Assembly: GCF_039645585.1 (NCBI RefSeq)
Contig: NZ_CP147915.1
Coordinates: 1,798,001 to 1,862,000 of the forward strand
DNA: 64,000 nt
Direction of reading: 5' to 3'
From: Sulfurimonas sp. HSL-1656
Lineage (GTDB): Bacteria; Campylobacterota; Campylobacteria; Campylobacterales; Sulfurimonadaceae
Shown: in pieces, positions 25,798 through 33,500 of the stretch
How the letters are laid out: each line of letters starts with the position of its first letter
How positions within the stretch are numbered: position 1 is the stretch's first letter
Translations under genes and position numbers: made by a program
Notes under the pieces: generated by a model
Told to the model about the DNA's origin: nothing
The model's input: the letters and a program-made list of their open reading frames with translations, nothing else
Database searches by the model: none

Positions 25798-26946
25798 ATG
25801 AAACGCCAATTTATCCGGGAGATCCTGGATGTTATCACCGCGGACACCATTTCATTCGCCGGCGGCCTTCCCGACGCCGACCTCTTCCCGACCGACGCAT
25901 TCAAAGTCGCGGCAGACAGGGTCCTGTCCGATCCCGCTTCGCTGCAGTATTCGCGTTCGCAGGGCTACGCCCCCCTGCGCGAAAAGATCGCGCAGCGCTA
26001 CACTGACGCGGGGTTCGAGACCCGTGCGGACGAGATCCTCATCACCACCGGTTCGCAGCAGGCCATCAACCTTATCGCCCTGAGCATGCTCCCCTTCGGG
26101 GTCACCGTCGAGCTGCCCGCCTATCTCGGTGCGCTCGGCGCATTCCGTCTGGCGAAGACGAAAACCGACGGGGTCGCCCTGGAACACGACGGTATCGCGA
26201 TGACACCGTTCAGACGCAGCATCGCCAGGACGGGGGCGGCCTACCTGATCCCGGACTTCCAGAACCCGACGGGGCTGCGCTACAGCGACGCCAAACGCAA
26301 TGCCGTCGCCAAGGCACTGCTGGACGCGGATGCGCTGCTGATCGAAGATGCCCCCTACAGCGAGCTCTATTTCGACCATGCGTCCCGGCCCATCAGTACA
26401 GCGATGCCCGACCGCAGCTTTCACCTGGGCTCCTTTTCCAAGATCCTGGCCCCGGGCCTGCGGGTAGGATGGGTCCGGGCCAGCGAGGCGAACCTGCGCC
26501 GGCTTATCATCGTCAAAGAGGCGATCGACCTGCATACGTCGACGCTGGACCAGCGCCTGATCGACGCGTTTTGGGAGGCCGAGGGGCTTGACCGCCACCT
26601 CTCAACCCTCCGCATCCACTACCGGGCCAAGAAAAATGCGCTCTCCGGCGCACTGCGCACCCAGCTGCCCGATTTCATTTTCGACGAGCCCCACGGCGGC
26701 ATGTTCCTCTACGGAAGGCTGCCCGGCTACGATACGAGAATGCTGGTCAACCACTGCCTGGAGCGCGGGGTCGCTTACGTCCCCGGCAGCGAGTTCTACC
26801 CCGGAACGCCTGCGCTCGACGAGCTCCGGCTCAACTTCACCCACACCGACCCGGCGCAGATGCACCGCGGTGTCCGCCTGATGGCCGAAGCCTACCGCGA
26901 ACAGGTCGTATCCAAAATCACGGGGCTTGCCAAAGCCACCGCGTAA
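25798..26946 (+). CDS. PLP-dependent aminotransferase, class I/II (MocR/2-aminoadipate type)
   Basis: 382-residue fold-type I enzyme. SFAGGLPDADLFP at the start, YSRSQGYAPLREKIA and ITTGSQQAINL are typical of the 2-aminoadipate/LysN and MocR-like group. YLIPDFQNPTGL is the conserved PNxxNPTG-like segment, EDAPYSELYF holds the cofactor aspartate, and GSFSKILAPGLRVGW carries the Schiff-base lysine and phosphate-binding arginine. No GntR DNA-binding domain is attached, so it is an enzyme only. Substrate likely a neutral, branched or aromatic amino acid. Divergent from AraC copy A across 99 bases. Confidence 0.88.
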   Translation: MKRQFIREILDVITADTISFAGGLPDADLFPTDAFKVAADRVLSDPASLQYSRSQGYAPLREKIAQRYTDAGFETRADEILITTGSQQAINLIALSMLPFGVTVELPAYLGALGAFRLAKTKTDGVALEHDGIAMTPFRRSIARTGAAYLIPDFQNPTGLRYSDAKRNAVAKALLDADALLIEDAPYSELYFDHASRPISTAMPDRSFHLGSFSKILAPGLRVGWVRASEANLRRLIIVKEAIDLHTSTLDQRLIDAFWEAEGLDRHLSTLRIHYRAKKNALSGALRTQLPDFIFDEPHGGMFLYGRLPGYDTRMLVNHCLERGVAYVPGSEFYPGTPALDELRLNFTHTDPAQMHRGVRLMAEAYREQVVSKITGLAKATA

Positions 26947-26993
26947 CAGGCGCGCATCACGCCTTCACTGGAGAACGGTGCCCGACGGTCGCC

Positions 26994-27761
26994 TCAGCGC
27001 CCGAGCTGCTGCATAAAGTGCAGATAGAACTGCTTGGCTGTCCTGCCGCTGCGCGACGCACGCACGGCCGCGAAGCGCAGCGCTTCGCGCATCAGCGTCT
27101 CCCGCTCGACCTCGACCCCTTTGAAATAGTGCTCCACCATCGCCAGGTAATCGTCCTGCGTCCCCTGGTAGAACGAGAGCCAGAGTCCGAAACGGTCCGC
27201 CAGCGAGATCTTCTCCTCGACGCTGTCGCCGTAGTGCAGCTCCCCGTCTTTGACCGTCGTACCGGCGTTGTCGCTCATGTATTCGGGGACGAGGTGGCGG
27301 CGGTTCGAGGTGGCGTAGACCCGGACGTTTTCAGGGGCGCTCTCGATGGAACCCTCCATCGCACTTTTGAGGTAGGTATAGGAGAGGTCCGTCTCTCCGA
27401 ACGTGAGATCGTCGAGGTAGAGGATGAAACGGTAGGGCTCGTCGCGCAGCTCATCGATCACCTCCGGCAGATAGGAGAGATCCTCCTTGAAAAACTCGAC
27501 GATCCGCAGCCCCTCGTCAAAGTAGGCCTGCAGCAGCGCCTTGACCAGCGATGATTTCCCCGTCCCGCGGCTCCCCCACAGCAGCACATTGTTCGCAAAG
27601 CGCCCCGCCAGGAAGTTCTCCGTGTTCTCGACCAGTGCCTGCTTCTGGCGGTCGATGTTGATCAATCCCTCCAGCGGCACCGCCTCCACTTCGGCGATGG
27701 GTTTGAGGGTCCCCGTACGCCGTCTGAACACAGCGGCCTTGGTCGTCTTCCACGCAATCAT
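26994..27761 (-). CDS. DUF815-family AAA-type ATPase
   Basis: 255 residues. Walker A GSRGTGKSSLVKALL is at about residue 62 and Walker B FILYLDDLTFGETD at about 112. VYATSNRRHLVPEYMSDN gives the sensor-like asparagine, and an arginine-rich C-terminal helix (FAAVRASRSGRTAKQFYLHF) follows. Length and order match the DUF815 family, whose function is not established. AAGGAGG is upstream of the ATG. It is a single gene between convergent and divergent neighbours. Confidence 0.85.
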   Translation of the reverse strand: MIAWKTTKAAVFRRRTGTLKPIAEVEAVPLEGLINIDRQKQALVENTENFLAGRFANNVLLWGSRGTGKSSLVKALLQAYFDEGLRIVEFFKEDLSYLPEVIDELRDEPYRFILYLDDLTFGETDLSYTYLKSAMEGSIESAPENVRVYATSNRRHLVPEYMSDNAGTTVKDGELHYGDSVEEKISLADRFGLWLSFYQGTQDDYLAMVEHYFKGVEVERETLMREALRFAAVRASRSGRTAKQFYLHFMQQLGR

Positions 27762-27862
27762 AGCGCCTCCTTGAGGACAGAACTTTTGCTGCCATTATAC
27801 CCCTGTGCAAATTTCGGGCACCTTCGCTACAATGATAATATAATTTCACAACGGAGGCCGGA

Positions 27863-28729
27863 ATGAGAATTGCCATGGGGGGTGCCACCGGGTTCGTCGG
27901 AAAACACCTGCGGAAACGATTTGAAGCGGAGGGGTGGGCGGTCGTGCCGCTCAGCCGCAGCGACCTCGCGCTCCCGGCCGAAGCGCTGGCGGAAAAGCTC
28001 ATCGGCGCCGATGTCATCATCAATATCGCCGGGGCCCCCGTCGACCGCCGCTGGAGCCGCCGCTACAAAGCGCTGCTCGTCTCCAGCCGCGTCGGCACGA
28101 CGGAGCGCCTCGCCGAGGCGATCGGCCTGCTGGAGGTCAAACCTTCGCTCTATATCGGCGGTTCCGCCGTCGGCATCTATCCGTCGAAAAAGTGGCATGA
28201 TGAACTGAGTGAAGAGTACGCCTATACCTTCCTGAGCGAACTCTGCCGCCAGTGGGAAGCCGCCGCGACGGAGGTGAAAGCCTACGGCGTGCGGACGGTC
28301 ATCTTCCGCCTGGGCATCGTCCTAGGCAACGGGGGGATGCTCGCCCGGATGCTGCCCGCCTTCCGGCTCGGCCTCGGCGGGGTGGTCGGCAACGGGAAGC
28401 AGTACCTCTCCTGGATCCACATCGGCGACCTCTGCGAGGCGTTTGCCCGTGCTATCTCCGATGCCGAAATGCGGGGGATCTACAACCTCGTCGCGCCCCG
28501 GGTTTCGACCAACAAGGAGCTGACCGAGGCACTGGGGACACGGCTGCACCGCCCCACCTTCATGCGGCTGCCCTACTGGTTCCTGCGCCTCGTTTTCGGC
28601 GAAGGGGCACAGGTGATCGCCGGCGGGCAGTGGGCCGTCCCGCGGCGCCTGCTCGATGCCGGGTTCACCTTCCGTTTCGAACATCTCGGCGACGCCCTGG
28701 ACAATCTGCTGGCAAAACGGCATGATTGA
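27863..28729 (+). CDS. TIGR01777-family NAD(P)-dependent epimerase/oxidoreductase (YfcH-like)
   Basis: 288-residue atypical short-chain dehydrogenase. GGATGFVGKHLRKRF is the nucleotide-binding start, and IINIAGAPVDRRWSRRYKAL, YIGGSAVGIYPSKKWHDELS and RLGIVLGNGGMLARMLPAFR are family landmarks. The DUF1731-like end (RRLLDAGFTFRFEHLGDALD) closes the protein. The usual SAVGYYG reads SAVGIYP here. ACGGAGG precedes the ATG. Substrate not known for the family. Confidence 0.88.
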   Translation: MRIAMGGATGFVGKHLRKRFEAEGWAVVPLSRSDLALPAEALAEKLIGADVIINIAGAPVDRRWSRRYKALLVSSRVGTTERLAEAIGLLEVKPSLYIGGSAVGIYPSKKWHDELSEEYAYTFLSELCRQWEAAATEVKAYGVRTVIFRLGIVLGNGGMLARMLPAFRLGLGGVVGNGKQYLSWIHIGDLCEAFARAISDAEMRGIYNLVAPRVSTNKELTEALGTRLHRPTFMRLPYWFLRLVFGEGAQVIAGGQWAVPRRLLDAGFTFRFEHLGDALDNLLAKRHD

Positions 28730-28839
28730 AACGCCTTCGTGCATAGCCCGAGTGAAAAAACGCTATAATTCCGCCATCATTCGCAGCGGCGGAGCCCGGC
28801 GTTAATCCGCATCTTTCCCTGCATTACCAAGGACATACC

Positions 28840-29691
28840 ATGGCCATCCCATCCGTAGCGTTCAAACGCCAGAACCACCGTCTCCTGCTTTGCCAGGAAG
28901 CCCGCAAAGGCGAGCTGCTCTCCCTGCTGCTTGCCGAACATGACGGGAAGAAAATCACCGTCGTCACCGCCGGCGACACCGCCGCTATCAACGTCCCCGA
29001 TACCGTCACCGTGCTCGGCGACGACGCCCTGGAGGGCGCGGAAAGCTGTGACCTGCTGATCAGCTACGACCTGCCGGAGGTACCGCAGCGCTACCTCGAA
29101 CGCATGGCCCTCGCCCGCGAAGGGGCGCTCGCCCTGCTGGGGGAAGAGGACCGTTCCCGCCTCATGGGCATCGAGATGCTGCTGGGCCGTGCCATCTCCC
29201 AGGAGCGCCCGGAGGGGTTCGCCCCCGAAGAGAGCGCCGCGCCGACACAGCGCCCCAAACGCTACAAAAAGCCTTCCGCACGCCTCTACGAAGAAGACGC
29301 ACCGAAAAAAGCACCGGCCAAACCCAAGGGGAAGGGTGCGCCGCGTAAGCCGAAAGAGAGCGGCGTCTCACGCTACATCGGCACGGACGAGAACGGCAAG
29401 CCGATGTTCTCCGGAAAGACCGGCGAACGTAACCACCGCGCTGACGGCAAGCCCCATACCGAAGAGAGCCTTGCGGCCAAAAAAGAGTGGGAAGAGAAAC
29501 GCAAAAAAAGCGGCGGCAAAAAGCCCTATGATGCGAAAAAGAAACCGCCGTACAAAGGCGACAAAAAACCTTATGACGCCAAGAAAAGTACGGACAAACC
29601 GGCAGACAAGAAAGCGGAAAGCACCAAGCCGAAACGCCCGATGATCCGCATCAAAGCGGAAAAGCTCAAAAAGAGCGAACCGAAAAAATAA
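28840..29691 (+). CDS. decayed DEAD-box-helicase-C-like protein with lysine-rich tail
   Basis: 283 residues. The first 125 follow the outline of the second RecA-like domain of RNA helicases: LLLCQEARKGELLSLLLAEH and KITVVTAG, then CDLLISYDLPEVPQRYLERM, the place of the usual DLVINYDLP...[10 protein letters not shown], then ALALLGEEDRSRLMGIEMLL matching the end of that domain. The ATPase arginines of HRIGRTGR are gone and there is no first RecA domain, so it cannot be a helicase alone. The remaining 155 residues are strongly basic and low complexity, with KKPYDAKK twice. AAGGA precedes the ATG and a TATAAT lies at about 28764-28769. Likely an RNA-binding accessory protein; inference only. Confidence 0.55.
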   Translation: MAIPSVAFKRQNHRLLLCQEARKGELLSLLLAEHDGKKITVVTAGDTAAINVPDTVTVLGDDALEGAESCDLLISYDLPEVPQRYLERMALAREGALALLGEEDRSRLMGIEMLLGRAISQERPEGFAPEESAAPTQRPKRYKKPSARLYEEDAPKKAPAKPKGKGAPRKPKESGVSRYIGTDENGKPMFSGKTGERNHRADGKPHTEESLAAKKEWEEKRKKSGGKKPYDAKKKPPYKGDKKPYDAKKSTDKPADKKAESTKPKRPMIRIKAEKLKKSEPKK

Positions 29692-29697
29692 CCGCCG

Positions 29698-30423
29698 CTA
29701 TTTCCCCAGCGTATAGAGGTTGTTGCTGCTATGGCACGCGGCCTGGAAACGCTCTTTGAGCTCCCGGTCATAGGTCATGATGAACACGTCGGCCTGCCGG
29801 AGCCGCAAACGCTCGAACTCCCCCAGCAGAAAATCGTCCGCCACGTTCTTGCCGTGATCGACAACGGTAAAGTTGAACGACTCCAGCCGTTTGCCGTAAT
29901 CGTACAGCTCCGCCTCCCACTCCCGCCGCTTGAGGTAGAGCGAGTCGGGGTTCGCCGCCAGGTAGATGCGGTCGTCGGGAACGTTGAACTTCTCGATGAC
30001 ATGGGTGAACATCGGGCCGACGGGCCCGAAGTTCTCGATGTCCCAGAAGAGGTAGGTGGCGCGCGTCCGGCTGCGGCGTTTTTTGTTGAGCAGCTTGAGG
30101 CGCTTGGAGATGTTGAGGTGGACATGGGCATTGTCGTTGGTCAGCTCGATCTTCAGCTTCAGCGCCTCCGCCTCCACCGTCTTGAACCCCAGCACCTTCC
30201 CCATATCGATAAAGAGCTGCAGCTCGGCCAGCTCGGCCTGCGCCCCGCCCTTCTGGTAACGCCCCAGCGCCCTGATCTTCTCCGGTGAAAAGAGAAGTGC
30301 GAGCGTCGGCGTTCTTTGAACCGCACAGGCTTTTCTGACGGCATGAAAGACGGTGTAGGCGTTCGGGGTCTCGGGCATTTCAACACTCCCTTTGACCTCA
30401 TCGCCGATAATGATCTGCTTCAT
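29698..30423 (-). CDS. NYN-domain (PIN-like) putative ribonuclease
   Basis: 241 residues. The C-terminal half carries a NYN fold: ATYLFWDIENFGPVGPMFTH with the key aspartate and asparagine, then FNFTVVDHGKNVADDFLLGE with acidic residues, and ADVFIMTYDRELKERFQ with the last acidic site. The N-terminal 115 residues are helical and unassigned. TATAAT at 30431-30436 (minus strand) is only seven bases from the ATG, implying a leaderless transcript. It converges on the basic protein gene with six bases between the stops. Confidence 0.75.
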   Translation of the reverse strand: MKQIIIGDEVKGSVEMPETPNAYTVFHAVRKACAVQRTPTLALLFSPEKIRALGRYQKGGAQAELAELQLFIDMGKVLGFKTVEAEALKLKIELTNDNAHVHLNISKRLKLLNKKRRSRTRATYLFWDIENFGPVGPMFTHVIEKFNVPDDRIYLAANPDSLYLKRREWEAELYDYGKRLESFNFTVVDHGKNVADDFLLGEFERLRLRQADVFIMTYDRELKERFQAACHSSNNLYTLGK

Positions 30424-30474
30424 GGGCCGGATTATAAAAGGAATGGATAAAAGCGGGCTGATGTTTTAAAGGAG

Positions 30475-30495
30475 CGGCCGGCGACGTGCCGGCCG
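30475..30495 (-). terminator. candidate terminator after the giant lipoprotein gene
   Basis: Perfect hairpin CGGCCGGC, loop of five, GCCGGCCG. In the minus direction it is followed by GCTCCTTTAAAAC, a short T-poor tail. A second smaller hairpin, CGCCG-TTG-CGGCG, lies at about 30519-30531 nearer the stop codon. Confidence 0.5.
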
Positions 30496-30534
30496 TTCAG
30501 GAGTGAAAGATGAAACAACGCCGTTGCGGCGCGT

Positions 30535-33500
30535 TTACTGGAAGATCACCGGTCCGTTGGGTACGACCCGGACAAACACCATGCTGCTGTCAAGCGTCAT
30601 GTAATTGTTCGTGGCATCGAAACTGACCGTCATATTGACCGGCACCAGATGGCCGGAGGCGTCGTAGGCCGTCAGACCGAACTCCAGGTTCGTATCACCG
30701 GCGACGGTGTCGCACCCGGAGGTATCCGCATCGGTACAGACCGCGCTCTCATCCGTCACGGCATCCGGCATCATCGTCACCGTACCGTTTCCTTCGACCA
30801 CATAGGTACCGAACTCCGTCATGTTATAGCGCCCGAAGCTCCCCGGTTCGATTTCGACAGGATCGGAACCCTGGTTCTCATCGACGTCGGCGACCATATA
30901 GTGGCCCGCGCCGTCGAGGGCCAAGATGACGAACTTGACGCTGCCCGTCGTCGACTGGTTCATGATCCACGCGCCCGCTTCAAGACTGATCGCACTGCTG
31001 AGGCGGTTGAAGACTGCCGGACCGTCACTGACGGTGGTCAGCGTTGCCGTATCGTCACCGTTGTCGACGACCGTCGCGCCTACGGCACTGTCGCCGGCAT
31101 TGGTATTGATCAGCGGTGCGGCATTGGTGAAATTGCCGCCCGCATCCAGCGTATACTGTCCCACTTCGACACCGCCGATGATACCGTCGGAACCCAGCAC
31201 CTGCTGCACCGCCATGTACTTATCGTTGTCGGCGACGATGAGAAGCGCATCCATCGTCGTGATGCCGCCCAGTGCCCAGGCACCGACCAGCGTCGCATCG
31301 TTGGCGGTCGTAGGCGTGGTGCTGCTGCCGCCCCCGCTCATAAAGTAGTTGATCAGAGCGTCACGGGCGATGATGTTGAACTTGATCTCGATATCGCCGG
31401 TAAAGGCCGGCTGCATGTCGCCCTCGGCGACATAGTCACCGAAGCCGTCGTTCATCACCGTCGCGGCGAAAGGCCAATTCATGCTCGGCAGTTCGACGAT
31501 GATGACATCGCCGTTGCCGTCGCTCTGGACGTGCCAGCTACCGCTTTCCACGACCTGCGGGTTCTGCATATCGCTGAAATCGATCAGCACGACCGTCCCG
31601 CTGCTGCTTCCGCCCGTATAGGCATCGCCGGCAGTGAACTGGATACCGGTGGTGCCGTTGACGTTAAAGACGTATCCGCCCGTACCGCCCTGGTTGGCCG
31701 TGACAAACTCTGCCAGCGTCGTGAAGGTCATGGAGGAGTAGTTCACATCAAACGATGCCAACGGCCCCCAGAAATCATACTCGTCGCTCAGACGCAGATG
31801 CGCTGTTTTATACCCTTCGGAGCCTGCCGGCATCGTGATGCCGAACATCGCTTCCAGGGCCGCCTGGTCATAGGTTTCCCCCAGGTACGCGAACAGGTGG
31901 CCGTTCGGCGGAATGGAGACATTGAGTTCCGTGCCGGCAAGATTGATCGTGAAGGGATGGCTCTCCGTCACCGTACCGTTGATGTCTTTGAACATGACCG
32001 TACCGTTCGAGTCGGCATAGAGTGCTTCGGAATCGACGGCAATGACCGCTGTTCCGTTACTGTCGGGCCAGACGCCCCACAGGTCCATGTCGGCGAGGAG
32101 GGAGACCTGGGCCTTGGCAAGGGCATCCCACTCCGCCTGGCTGATAGGAATCTCGGTCAATGCCCAGAACTCGTCGACCGTCATCGGCGTTGCCGGCGGC
32201 GTATAGTTTGCAATAGCGGTCAGAATATCATTCATCGCCGTATCGTTGTAGGTTACCGAATCATTGCCTACGATAAAGTCCGTCATCGGCGCACTGTACG
32301 AACCGTTGTAGACCACACCGTTATGGATATGTGTAAACGCGGCTTCGCCCTCATTATACATGGCAGGGTCGACCAGCGTGGCATTCAACTCGGTACGGAC
32401 AATCAGGTTCGTATCATTGGGCAGGGTGGAGACCCACCATGTACCGACGATCTGGCTGTTATTGCCGTCGGCGACCAGGTTACCCGTCATGCCGAGCGTC
32501 AGCGTCGTAATATCCGCGCCGTTGCTGTCGACGGCAGCGGTGCCGCCGGCATTCCGCTGCGCGACAAAAGCCGGTTGCCATGTCGACTCATCCCAATAGA
32601 ATGTCCCGTCGCCGTTCATATGGTCTTCGAGTGTCGTGTACCCAAGACCGCTGTTCCAGTAGGAGTAGAAGATCTCGTTGTCCGCCTTGTAGAGGGATTC
32701 ATACTGTATTGCACCTGCAGAGAACGTGACCTGCATCGTCGTTCCGGAGCCGATCTGGATATCCAACGTCTGCCCGCTCAGGTCCGTGACCGTCCCAAGG
32801 CGGTGCGATTCGTTCTGCGTGGAGAGCGTCAGCGTGTCCGCGCTGATGGTGTAGTCGATCTGCAGATAAGAGTCCGGGACCCAGACCGTGTTGATGTCAT
32901 CCCAGGTCACCATGTTCATATCGATCGGGACCTCGCTCCAGTTGTTGTCCACGAGTTTATAAGTCATGGTCTCGACAGCACCGTAATTAAGGTAGTGCTG
33001 TGCATACATCGGCACGTTTGCCGTACCGTTGTTTTCCAGCCAGTAGTCATACAGGTACTGCCCGTCGTAAAAGCTGTTGTCCATCAGTACCGGATCGGCA
33101 ACGACTGTGACGACGAAGGTCTCCTGGGCAGTAAGAACGCCGTCATCGACGGTGACCGTCACAGTTGCAGTACCTTCCGAAACAGGATCGACCGCTACCG
33201 TCGTACCGTTCGCCGAAACTGCGGCGACGCCCGGATTGGACGAAACGGCGCTCAGCGTCAGTGCATCACCGTCAACATCGGCAATGGAGACCGGGACTTC
33301 GAAGATCGGTGCACTGACCGCCACTGCCGGCGGGTTGCCGATGGGGTCGATCGTCGGGGCGTCGTTGACAGGTGCGACCGTGAGCGTGACCGTCGCCGGG
33401 AGCGAAGTCGCGCCCTGGTTATCCTGGATCGTGTAGGTAAAACTGTCCGTACCGTTGAAATTGGCGTTCGGCATGTAGGTCACAACACCCGTCGTCGGGT

